Assembly: GCA_016199665.1 (NCBI GenBank)
Contig: JACQGG010000067.1
Coordinates: 1 to 7,767 of the forward strand
DNA: 7,767 nt
DNA from: Acidobacteriota bacterium
GTDB taxonomy: Bacteria > Acidobacteriota > UBA6911 > JACQSX01
Direction of reading: 5' to 3'
Shown here: positions 1 through 5,743 of the stretch, piece by piece
How the letters are laid out: each line of letters opens with the position of its first letter
Numbering within the stretch: the first letter of the stretch is position 1
The notes under the pieces: model-generated
Told to the model about the DNA's origin: nothing
Database searches by the model: none
The model's input: only the letters and a program-made list of their open reading frames with translations
Position numbers and translations under genes: made by a program

Positions 1-170
1 AGCGGACACGGGTCGAGAGTCCGCTCCCTCACGGCCGCGGCTCCGAATTTGTTGACACCTTCTCCGGGCCACAGGCGGATCCGCGCCGACTCACAAGTCT
101 GTGCGCGACCTATTGGCATTTTATGGGCGCCCTCTGGGTTTACTTGTTTGTCATGCTGTTTGTCTGGTAG
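1..170 (+). CDS. Cytochrome c oxidase subunit III, C-terminal fragment (5' end outside window)
   Basis: This is the end of a gene that begins before the window. The frame starting at base 3 is open to a TAG at 168-170 and gives 55 residues. The last 21 residues, beginning ATYWHFMG and ending in the hydrophobic run LFVMLFVW, match the final transmembrane helix of heme-copper oxidase subunit III, which normally reads YWHF(M/V)(D/G)xxW. The next gene ends the same way, with YWHFVDLVW, so two subunit III paralogues lie side by side. Subunit III is an inner-membrane component that stabilises the oxidase and has no metal centre. The residues before the helix (about 1-30, with SPLPHGRGSE) are hydrophilic and unlike a usual subunit III loop. 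They may come from an inserted repeat (see findings). The stop is 32 bases before the next start, consistent with one operon. Identification rests on the last helix only. Confidence 0.75.
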   Translation, partial: RTRVESPLPHGRGSEFVDTFSGPQADPRRLTSLCATYWHFMGALWVYLFVMLFVW

Positions 171-185
171 TCGGAAAAGTCGAAG

Positions 186-193
186 AAAAGGAG
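186..193 (+). promoter_or_regulatory. Ribosome binding site of the second subunit III gene
   Basis: AAAAGGAG lies 9 bases before the ATG at 203. It decides the start: the frame is open further upstream (to a GTG at 101), but that extension overlaps the end of the preceding gene and has no comparable site. Confidence 0.75.
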
Positions 194-202
194 ACTGGGT
201 CC

Positions 203-823
203 ATGTCGGATGCTGCACAAATAACAGAGTCGGCGGAGCTGTCGTGGAGGGGGGAGACCTCGTCTCCGTTTGGAGTCCACTGGAACAAGCTCATGATGTG
301 GGTGTTTATCGTCACCGACGGCCTGCTGTTCGCCGGCTTTCTGGGCGGCTACGGTTTTGCGCGCCTCTCCAGTCCGCAGTGGCCGGATCAACTGGAAGTT
401 TTTCACATCGGCGTGATCGGGCTCATGACATTTATTCTTATCTCCAGCAGCGCCACGATGGCCATGGCGGTTCGGGCCGCGTCACGCGGAGAACGAACCG
501 TGGTAGTGCGTTTCCTGCTGATGACGCTGGCTGGCGGGCTGCTGTTTCTTGGAATGCAGGCTTATGAGTGGACAGGGTTCATTAGGGAAGGGGCCCGGCT
601 TTTTTCCAATCCCTGGGGCCCGCCGCAGTTCAGCAGTTATTTTTTCGTTATTACAGGATTTCACGGATCCCACGTCCTTACCGGCGCGACAATCCTGGCC
701 ATCACTGCAGCGCGATGGTCGAAGGGACGAAGCTCGGCAGAAGGGATCGAGCTGGCCGGGCTCTATTGGCATTTCGTTGATCTGGTGTGGGTGTTCATTT
801 TCACGCTTTTCTATCTGGTTTGA
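203..823 (+). CDS. Cytochrome c oxidase subunit III (complete, five-helix form)
   Basis: The product has 206 residues. It is an integral membrane subunit of a heme-copper terminal oxidase, the complex that reduces oxygen to water and contributes to the proton gradient. Five hydrophobic segments are visible at about residues 28-50, 70-90, 102-120, 145-170 and 186-206. This is the short five-helix subunit III of caa3/bo3-type enzymes rather than the seven-helix mitochondrial form. Diagnostic stretches are YEW with Glu122 in helix 3, FFVITGFHGSHV (147-158) and YWHFVDLVW (188-196) near the C-terminus. The ATG at 203 is chosen for its AAAAGGAG site. The gene follows the fragment of another subunit III and precedes subunit IV, as in oxidase operons with a duplicated or split subunit III. 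The family is certain. Which paralogue is the standard subunit and which the accessory one cannot be told from this window. Confidence 0.93.
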   Translation: MSDAAQITESAELSWRGETSSPFGVHWNKLMMWVFIVTDGLLFAGFLGGYGFARLSSPQWPDQLEVFHIGVIGLMTFILISSSATMAMAVRAASRGERTVVVRFLLMTLAGGLLFLGMQAYEWTGFIREGARLFSNPWGPPQFSSYFFVITGFHGSHVLTGATILAITAARWSKGRSSAEGIELAGLYWHFVDLVWVFIFTLFYLV

Positions 824-850
824 GTCACTTTGTTGTCGCGCTGATTTACC

Positions 851-874
851 GCGGAGGCGCGGAGCCCGCAGAGA
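851..874. repeat. 9-bp periodic GC-rich repeat (GCGGAGGC / GCGGAGCCC / GCAGAGAA)
   Basis: About three degenerate 9-base units share the core GCnGAG. Related periodic sequence appears, in the opposite orientation, at 4941-4967 and, in this orientation, at the window end (7753-7767). The type resembles short dispersed repeats common between genes of many environmental bacterial genomes. That comparison is from memory. No function is evident. Confidence 0.45.
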
Positions 875-996
875 ATTCGGGGAGTTTTCATTGGGCCGAC
901 ACCATCGTGAGGGAACCGAGCAGGAGAAGCAGTTTTATGACTGATCTTACTTTTGCTTTCGCTTACGGCCCCATCAGGGAGTTGGGCCGTGACACT

Positions 997-1001
997 GGAG
1001 G
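997..1001 (+). promoter_or_regulatory. Ribosome binding site of subunit IV gene
   Basis: GGAGG sits 6 bases before the ATG at 1008, an ideal spacing that fixes this start. Confidence 0.7.
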
Positions 1002-1007
1002 ACGCCG

Positions 1008-1313
1008 ATGACAAAGGGAAGCTCCGAAACCGGATATGGGGTCTACTGGCGGGCGTGGCTGGTCTTGCTCGCCCTCACCCTGATGATGATATTTCTGGAC
1101 CAGGCTTCGGTCTCCCGTCCGGTTCTGGTTTCAATCCTTTTGATCGCGATGCTGGTGAAGGCTTCGGTCATTGGGGCCTATTTCATGCATCTTCGTTTTG
1201 AAAAACTCAGCCTCGCGCTGGTCGTAGGGGTTGGGCTGCTGGTGACCGGGGCCATCCTGTTTTTCTTCATTGCGCCCGACGCGGTCCGCATATCCAGGAT
1301 CTCCTTTCCATGA
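1008..1313 (+). CDS. Cytochrome c oxidase subunit IV (prokaryotic COX4 family)
   Basis: The product is a 101-residue membrane protein with three hydrophobic helices (about residues 12-31, 37-56 and 66-88). The central KASVIGAYFMHLRFE and the C-terminal FFFIAPDAVRI are characteristic of the small bacterial subunit IV (PF03626 type) of caa3/aa3 oxidases. This subunit packs against the catalytic core and carries no cofactor. Length and position after subunit III fit the family. The start has a strong GGAGG 6 bases upstream. The stop TGA (1311-1313) overlaps the ATG of the next gene in an ATGA, which suggests translational coupling. Confidence 0.88.
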   Translation: MTKGSSETGYGVYWRAWLVLLALTLMMIFLDQASVSRPVLVSILLIAMLVKASVIGAYFMHLRFEKLSLALVVGVGLLVTGAILFFFIAPDAVRISRISFP

Positions 1314-1675
1314 TCCGGCAAGCGCGCCAGCCGCGGCAACATCGCGGGACGGTTTCAAAGACCTTGAGGAAAATGGCGGGCCTTGCGCTGGTTGCGGGGG
1401 CCATCGCGCTGGGCTCGCCGCGGGCGGCCGTGGGCCAGTGTGCCATGTGCCGGACGGCGCTGCTCAACTCTCCTGAAGGGCGAGCGCTTTCGGGCGCCTT
1501 CAACCGGGCCATCCTGGTCTTGTTCGGCGCGCCTTTCTTGGCCGCAGGCGGTGTGGCATTCCTGGTTTATCGGGCGCGCCAGGGCAGCAATTTCGGGTCG
1601 CCAGATCCTGCGTCGTCGCTGCCGACCGGGAACGCGGCAAATGGGCGGCAGAGCGTCTCGGAAACAACATGTTGA
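1310..1675 (+). CDS. Small exported or membrane CxxC protein of unknown function in oxidase operon
   Basis: The product has 121 residues. I do not recognise a named family with certainty, though small CAMC-containing proteins of this shape recur, from memory, near acidobacterial oxidase genes. Visible features are a basic N-terminus, a hydrophobic segment at about 23-42 that looks like a signal peptide, the motif QCAMCRTAL with Cys44 and Cys47 just after it, a second hydrophobic helix at about 66-87, and a polar tail. This places the CxxC on the periplasmic side, where it could bind a metal or act in thiol redox chemistry during oxidase assembly. That role is inference. Gln at -1 of Cys44 argues against a lipobox. 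The start at 1310 overlaps the previous stop (ATGA). A second start at 1373 has GAGG only 3 bases ahead and would give a 100-residue protein with a more typical signal peptide; it cannot be excluded. Confidence 0.7.
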   Translation: MIRQARQPRQHRGTVSKTLRKMAGLALVAGAIALGSPRAAVGQCAMCRTALLNSPEGRALSGAFNRAILVLFGAPFLAAGGVAFLVYRARQGSNFGSPDPASSLPTGNAANGRQSVSETTC

Positions 1676-2040
1676 CGCTTCAAGAACTGCAGGAACTCAA
1701 ACAACGGCTGTATCAGGCCGTTTGTCCGATCTGCGCCGAAAGGAAAGCCGACGGAACCTGTGGATTGGCCCCGGAGGAGCATTGCCCCATTTTCTTCCAC
1801 GTGCCGCGCCTGGTCGAAGCCAGCCGCTCAATCCAGAGTGACCGCCCCGGTGATTGCGTGGAGAGGGTGCGCCAGGAAATCTGCGCAAAGTGCCGCGGCG
1901 CGCTTTTGCCTGTCAGCGATTCTGATATGCGCCAGACCCCCGAGCGCGCGCCGGATGCCTATCTTTTGCTGATCGCGCGCATGATTGAAGACTTTCTGGC
2001 GGAAAAGGCCTGGCCGGACGTTATAATGCGTCCCTGCTGA
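1669..2040 (+). CDS. Conserved-looking Cys-rich protein, possible metal or Fe-S binding
   Basis: The product is a 123-residue soluble protein without signal peptide or membrane helix. It carries eight cysteines at residues 19, 22, 31, 39, 63, 72, 75 and 123. These form CPIC (19-22), DGTCGL around Cys31, HCPIF around Cys39, and CVERVRQEICAKC, which contains Cys63, Cys72 and Cys75. The two CxxC pairs and the spaced singles suggest two metal sites, zinc or iron-sulfur. No known catalytic motif is seen and I do not assign a function. The start overlaps the end of the CxxC protein gene by 7 bases, so it is very probably co-translated with the oxidase operon. It is the last gene of that strand block. 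Small proteins of this kind beside respiratory genes could be assembly or redox-sensing factors, but this is only inference. Confidence 0.7.
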   Translation: MLTLQELQELKQRLYQAVCPICAERKADGTCGLAPEEHCPIFFHVPRLVEASRSIQSDRPGDCVERVRQEICAKCRGALLPVSDSDMRQTPERAPDAYLLLIARMIEDFLAEKAWPDVIMRPC

Positions 2041-2057
2041 ACGGTCACGCCTGCGGC

Positions 2058-2113
2058 AATCGCAGATCAGGGGTCAGGGATCAGGGGTCAGGGATCGCAA
2101 AGAATTTGCGATC
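2058..2113. repeat. Composite dispersed repeat with a duplicated 14-bp unit
   Basis: The element starts with AATCGCA (2058-2064). Two identical copies of GATCAGGGGTCAGG follow (2065-2078 and 2079-2092), then GATCGCAAA (2093-2101) and its inverted copy (2105-2113). A short version of the same element at 7693-7709 has AATCGCA joined directly to GATCGCAAA, so the 28-bp tandem is an exact addition at a GATC joint. It fills the gap between two convergent genes. Confidence 0.7.
2093..2113. terminator. Perfect 9-bp hairpin between convergent genes, possible terminator
   Basis: GATCGCAAA (2093-2101) and TTTGCGATC (2105-2113) form a perfect 9-bp stem with a GAA loop. It lies 52 bases past the stop of the Cys-rich gene and 14 bases past the stop of the opposing polyferredoxin gene. 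The stem is short and AT-rich at its tip, and neither side has a clear T-run, so its terminator strength is uncertain. It may simply be part of the dispersed repeat. Confidence 0.4.
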
Positions 2114-2127
2114 TTCGATTTGCGATT

Positions 2128-4776
2128 TCAGTGGAGATGCCGGGCTGACATCGGCTGGTTCAGCAGAAATATGTTCAGCAGCGTAAAAGCTAGCGAGAGC
2201 GCCACCATGGGAATCAATATGACGATGGCGGTCTTGCGCCCCGGACTGGATTGCAGAGCAATCCGGCAGCCCAGATACACTGAAGCGGCATAAAACAACA
2301 CCAGAACCCCCATCTGCAGCCAATAAATCGTGCTGTCGGACGCCATCGGCGCGATGTTCCAGTTGGGGACGCCCCAGTCGAGCGGAGTATACCGGGCAAC
2401 GGTCCGTTTGATGACAGGAACGATACCCGAACCTTCTTTGAGCAGGTGCAGCAGGTTGTGAGCCAGGTGCAGCGCGATACCGACAGGGATAAACATGTAG
2501 GCATAGGTGCGGAACGCCTGTCCGATGGAAATTTTCCTTCCGGTCAGAAAGGCCGCCAGCGCTGCGGCGCCGAGCAGCAGGAGCGGTGTCAGCACCAGCA
2601 CCGCGACACCGTAAACAACGGTGAAGGTGGACTTTTCAATGGCAACATGATTGTCGATCCCCAGGACATGCCAGGGAATCCAGGCGGCGATGCTGTCCAT
2701 CCAGTCGTGCCACGGCTCAACCATGTGGCCGGTCACGACCACCGTCAAACCGACCAGGGCGATGGCAAGAAACGCCTCATCCAGGTGACGCCGCGAACTC
2801 TTCCAAATGTCCCGCGCGAACGGTCGAATGCGAAGGGCGAAATTTTCATGAGGACACGCCTTGACACACTCGCCGCAAAGGTTGCAGTAGTTGTTGCGAT
2901 CCAGGGTTGCAGGGAACTGTATCATCGGGCAACCCTCCAATCCGGGACCCCCGGCGTAGCACTCCTTTCCATGGCAAAGGCGGCAAACGTCGCGGTCTTT
3001 GGCTCGCAGCTCCAGTCCCGAAAACATCGAGTAAATCCCGATCAATCCGCCGATGGGACAAATGTAACGGCAAAACGTCGCGCGCTCGTAAAAGTACCCG
3101 ATCCCCATTGCCGTGATGGCCACAAGAATCACGAGCAGGGAAGTGTAGAGTGGAGTTGAAACGATCCCCCAGAAATCATCCGCCCACGTGACAAAAAAGA
3201 AGGCCATGTTGGCGATCCAAATGTTTCGCAGCATCGGCGGCAGTTTTCTCTGAGGAGAGAAGGCGCGGCTGGTCCACATGGTGAGCGCTCCGAACGGACA
3301 CATGGCGCACCAGATCTTGCCCGCAAAAACGAATGCGAAAATAATAGCGGCCCACCAGATTGTCCAGGTCAGCTTGGTGGCCAGATTGCGCCCTCCCAGC
3401 GGAGTGTCCCAGATCCCCAGATAAATGACTAGGGCGAAAACGGCCAGGTTGGGTGTCCAGAGAGTCGGCTGGAAAAACCGGGAACGGACAAAACGGTAAA
3501 GCGGCTTCCAGAGGAACAGGTCATAGCTCCATCCCACCTCACTGGGGCGCTGCCGTCGAAGCAACAGCGCACAGAGCAAGCCGCCCAGGGCCGCCAGCGC
3601 GACTGCCACATAAGAATAATGCGATTTTGCGGCTGCCGCCGACGGGGCAGAGGCGCCGTGCGGGTGCGCTCCCGTTTCCTCTTGAACCGCAATCGGGCGC
3701 GAACTGTCAAGCGTCAAGTGCAGCGAGGGCGCCTGAAAATGCAGAGCGAGGCGGTAGCTTCCCTCTCCCAGAGGCAGGAGGGTTGCCTGATACAGGCCGG
3801 GCTGCGGCTGCCTGAAGTTGAGGCGGATGGAAGAGGATCCTTCAATGGGCTCCGCCTCGTGGGAGTGATATTCTCCAGGCGCGCGGGTCGCCGCGGGTGA
3901 AGCCGGCGGAGAAAGCGCTCCAGATTCTTCCCGGAGGAAAGCCCCTGCCAGCTTTCCGGTCAGGGGTTGATATCTTTCATCGGTGAGCAAGACAGTGAGC
4001 GTTGCCGGCATTGCTGACCGCAGGGATGGCGAAAAAGCGGCCGACCCGGAGTAACCTTCCAACTGCGCCCCCAGACCGACGACCTCGGGCGCCGCAGCGC
4101 TGTCGTCGCGCTCGTTCAGAACTGCAAGCGTGGGCGCGGCGCCTCCGTCTGTTCTTTCTCGCACAAACAGGCGTTGGCGTATTGCAGGCGCAAGATACTG
4201 CTGCAAGAGAATCCCGAGAAGCAGAAGAAAAGTCGCCGCCAGCGCAAACGCCTGGACCCGTTTCTTGAAAGTCGGAATGGACCTTTTCCAGGTGACTGTG
4301 GCGACGGTCAGAGAGAGGCCGGTCAGTAGCAGCCAGGAAAGAGTGTCCACCCATCGATAGGGATCCTCGGCTACCGTCAGAGCGATCGGACGCCATTCGC
4401 TTGTGCCATCGGCGGCATGGATGCCGAGACCGAGCACAAAGACGCCGGGAGAATCAAAAACATGCGATACAGCGAAGGTTCCGTCCCTGCCGTCTTGAGC
4501 CGGGACAAGGACCGGACCGTGCAGCAGCCGGCCTCCGTCGCCGGAACGAATCTCGGCGGATAGCCGGCTCGCCGTCGGCGCTTCTGAACCAAGCAGCGGA
4601 TCCGGCGATGGCAGTTTCTCCGTGATTCGGACTTGAAACTCAGCGGAATATCTCGCAAACAGGAGCGCCGGGCGGGAGGTGAGGGTGACCTGATAAGGAC
4701 TCTCCTGCGCGCCCAGCTTGGGGCTGAATCCCAGCAGAAGGATCGTCAATATCGAGCTTTTCAGCCCAGGTTTCAT
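2128..4776 (-). CDS. Membrane polyferredoxin with two N-terminal FixH/YtkA-like domains (NosR/NapH/FixG-like)
   Basis: The product has 882 residues. It starts with a signal-like segment (1-23, ending LGAQ). A beta-rich exported region (about 25-135) is followed by two adjacent helices (146-162, 175-194) flanking a basic loop (WKRS...FKKR), then a second exported beta-rich region (about 205-365) resembling FixH/YtkA, then a helix (388-407). The rest is a multi-helix core. Iron-sulfur motifs in the core are CAMCP (Cys490, 493), CRYICP (Cys569, 573), a Cys598/601/606/616 cluster and a classical ferredoxin motif CNLCGECVKACP (Cys631, 634, 637, 641), so probably two 4Fe-4S clusters on the cytoplasmic side. 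A His pattern (His770, 773, 777) lies in a later helix and could bind heme or copper. Related proteins pass electrons from quinol or ferredoxin to periplasmic reductases, or help copper-oxidase maturation. Which applies here is unknown. The ATG at 4776 is chosen over an upstream ATG at 4845 because GGAGG lies 6 bases ahead and the signal peptide then begins at residue 1. Confidence 0.85.
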   Translation of the reverse strand: MKPGLKSSILTILLLGFSPKLGAQESPYQVTLTSRPALLFARYSAEFQVRITEKLPSPDPLLGSEAPTASRLSAEIRSGDGGRLLHGPVLVPAQDGRDGTFAVSHVFDSPGVFVLGLGIHAADGTSEWRPIALTVAEDPYRWVDTLSWLLLTGLSLTVATVTWKRSIPTFKKRVQAFALAATFLLLLGILLQQYLAPAIRQRLFVRERTDGGAAPTLAVLNERDDSAAAPEVVGLGAQLEGYSGSAAFSPSLRSAMPATLTVLLTDERYQPLTGKLAGAFLREESGALSPPASPAATRAPGEYHSHEAEPIEGSSSIRLNFRQPQPGLYQATLLPLGEGSYRLALHFQAPSLHLTLDSSRPIAVQEETGAHPHGASAPSAAAAKSHYSYVAVALAALGGLLCALLLRRQRPSEVGWSYDLFLWKPLYRFVRSRFFQPTLWTPNLAVFALVIYLGIWDTPLGGRNLATKLTWTIWWAAIIFAFVFAGKIWCAMCPFGALTMWTSRAFSPQRKLPPMLRNIWIANMAFFFVTWADDFWGIVSTPLYTSLLVILVAITAMGIGYFYERATFCRYICPIGGLIGIYSMFSGLELRAKDRDVCRLCHGKECYAGGPGLEGCPMIQFPATLDRNNYCNLCGECVKACPHENFALRIRPFARDIWKSSRRHLDEAFLAIALVGLTVVVTGHMVEPWHDWMDSIAAWIPWHVLGIDNHVAIEKSTFTVVYGVAVLVLTPLLLLGAAALAAFLTGRKISIGQAFRTYAYMFIPVGIALHLAHNLLHLLKEGSGIVPVIKRTVARYTPLDWGVPNWNIAPMASDSTIYWLQMGVLVLFYAASVYLGCRIALQSSPGRKTAIVILIPMVALSLAFTLLNIFLLNQPMSARHLH

Positions 4777-4782
4777 TCCGGT

Positions 4783-4787
4783 CCTCC
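4783..4787 (-). promoter_or_regulatory. Ribosome binding site of the polyferredoxin gene
   Basis: CCTCC on the + strand reads GGAGG on the - strand, 6 bases before the ATG at 4776. It rules out the 23-residue longer start at 4845, which would put extra polar residues before the signal peptide. Confidence 0.75.
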
Positions 4788-4940
4788 ATTTTTCCAAACC
4801 GTGAAGAGGCAATTTTGTTTCCAATGTATTCTTAGAAAAATCCACCGCGAAGACCGCCCTGATTTTTCCCTGGTGACTTTTCTGGAAATAATTTGGATTT
4901 CAAAAGCCTGCCATGGGAAGAAAAGAACAGGAATTACCCC

Positions 4941-4967
4941 TTTGCGAACTTTGCGTTCTTCGCGATG
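4941..4967. repeat. Three degenerate 9-bp repeats (TTTGCGAAC / TTTGCGTTC / TTCGCGATG)
   Basis: Three consecutive 9-base units share TTnGCG. On the other strand they read as CGCAA/CGCGAA units, similar in period and style to the repeats at 851-874 and 7753-7767. They lie in non-coding sequence upstream of the flavodoxin gene. No function is evident. Confidence 0.5.
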
Positions 4968-5045
4968 AAGTCGTCGAAGAGGCTCAATGGGCCGGATATT
5001 GCAGAGAAAACTCAATGCCCTGGCCGCAAGAAACGGCTGGCCTGC

Positions 5046-5612
5046 ATGAAAACGCTGATCGTTTTTTTTTCCTTTACATCAAACGTGCGCACTCTGGCCA
5101 CGGCCATTCGGAAAGAACTGGAGGCGGCGGGTGAAGTTGACTTTGCCGTCATTGAGCCGAAGCGAGTCCGGACCGGCCTGGGGTGGCTGGCGCGCTCGTT
5201 CTTGCCGGGCTGGCGCGCGCCGATCCGCCCGACGATTACGGATGTCAGCCGCTACGATCTGGTCTGTCTCGGGTTCCCCAAGTGGACGTTCGCGTGCCCT
5301 CCCGTCAATCAGTACATCCGCCTGATGCAGCCGACCCAGGGGAAAAAGCTTGCCCTCTTCATGGCCTTCGGGGGCTTCGATCAGGAGCGCTACCTGCGCA
5401 GCATGGTCAGGCAAGTCAGCCGGCGTGGCGCTGTTGTGGTTGCGACGCTGGCGGCAAAGCGGAGCAGCATCCGCGAAAACGGCCATCTCGGCGCCGTCCG
5501 CCTGTTCTGTTGCCAAGCGGTTGAGGTGGTGCAACAGGCGGGCCTACCGAAGGGTGAAAACACCCAGCAGGGGGGTAAAAACCCGCGGCTGCGTTCTGGA
5601 ACCGGCCGTTGA
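5046..5612 (+). CDS. Flavodoxin-like protein
   Basis: The product is a 188-residue soluble protein. The N-terminal strand LIVFFSF followed by TSNVRT (residues 11-16) matches the FMN-phosphate loop of flavodoxins, although the usual glycine of the T-G-N core is serine here (Ser12). The stretch YDLVCLGFPKW (70-80) corresponds to the second FMN-contacting strand and loop, and ALFMAFGG (103-110) to the third. Flavodoxins carry one or two electrons at low potential and in bacteria often reduce radical SAM enzymes. The gene next door encodes one, so an electron-donor role is a reasonable inference. The last 25 residues are polar and low in structure. The start at 5046 is chosen because homology begins there. 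The frame stays open upstream through repeat sequence to 4893, but that part has no flavodoxin features. No good ribosome binding site precedes 5046. Confidence 0.75.
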   Translation: MKTLIVFFSFTSNVRTLATAIRKELEAAGEVDFAVIEPKRVRTGLGWLARSFLPGWRAPIRPTITDVSRYDLVCLGFPKWTFACPPVNQYIRLMQPTQGKKLALFMAFGGFDQERYLRSMVRQVSRRGAVVVATLAAKRSSIRENGHLGAVRLFCCQAVEVVQQAGLPKGENTQQGGKNPRLRSGTGR

Positions 5613-5743
5613 CTCCGGCCGCGTGCAAAGACAGCGCGCGCGCCGGCTCGCTGGGGACTGCGCGCGTGGCAAAGATACCCCTCTGGCAGGGCCGCCATCA
5701 TTGGCACCCGATCTTGCTTATCAGTCTCGGGGAGCATGAAATC
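5613..5743. other. 131-bp spacer between flavodoxin and radical SAM-Ric genes
   Basis: The spacer is GC-rich, including CGCGCG runs near 5634-5640 and 5658-5664. Apart from the ribosome binding site at its end I see no gene, terminator or clear promoter, so the two genes may be cotranscribed. Confidence 0.4.
5729..5734 (+). promoter_or_regulatory. Ribosome binding site of the radical SAM-Ric gene
   Basis: GGGGAG lies 9 bases before the ATG at 5744. It selects this start over the longer open frame from 5609, whose extra 45 residues show no family similarity. Confidence 0.65.

Larger units (their letters stand above)
824..1007. other. 184-bp intergenic spacer in the oxidase operon
   Basis: No gene is supported between subunit III and subunit IV. 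The spacer holds a 9-bp periodic GC-rich repeat at 851-874 and, at its end, the ribosome binding site of subunit IV. A reading frame starting near 953 overlaps subunit IV out of frame and is a shadow. Confidence 0.6.
4777..5045. other. Divergent intergenic region (269 bp)
   Basis: The region separates the leftward polyferredoxin gene from the rightward flavodoxin gene, so promoters for both must lie here or the genes must rely on distant ones. An AT-rich block at about 4810-4915 is the likely promoter zone, but I found no -35/-10 pair with good spacing and no clear FNR/DNR or NsrR palindrome. Its right half is 9-bp periodic repeat. CGCGAAGA at 4846-4853 is matched by the inverted TCTTCGCG at 4957-4964. 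Confidence 0.5.

Noticed and set aside
953..1201. 82-residue frame overlapping subunit IV
   Set aside because: It is out of frame with the subunit IV gene, whose family match and GGAGG site are strong.
1430..1445. Lipoprotein signal at Cys44 of the CxxC protein
   Set aside because: The residue before the cysteine is Gln, not Gly/Ala/Ser, so no lipobox is present.
2446..3159. 237-residue + strand open frame opposite the polyferredoxin gene
   Set aside because: It is antisense to a protein with clear iron-sulfur motifs and has no recognisable domains. It is a shadow of GC-rich coding DNA.
4865..4892. Sigma-70 promoter with AATAAT at 4887-4892 as -10
   Set aside because: No acceptable -35 hexamer is found at 16-18 bases upstream.
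4893..5045. 51-residue N-terminal extension of the flavodoxin
   Set aside because: The extension runs through 9-bp repeat DNA, has no flavodoxin features, and homology starts at 5046.
5702..5718. Sigma-54-like promoter (TGGCAC ... TTGCT) before the radical SAM-Ric gene
   Set aside because: The GG and GC elements are separated by 11 bases instead of the strict 10, and transcription would begin at the ribosome binding site.
5609..5743. 45-residue extension of the radical SAM-Ric protein
   Set aside because: No family similarity is seen before Met at 5744, and GGGGAG is placed for that ATG.
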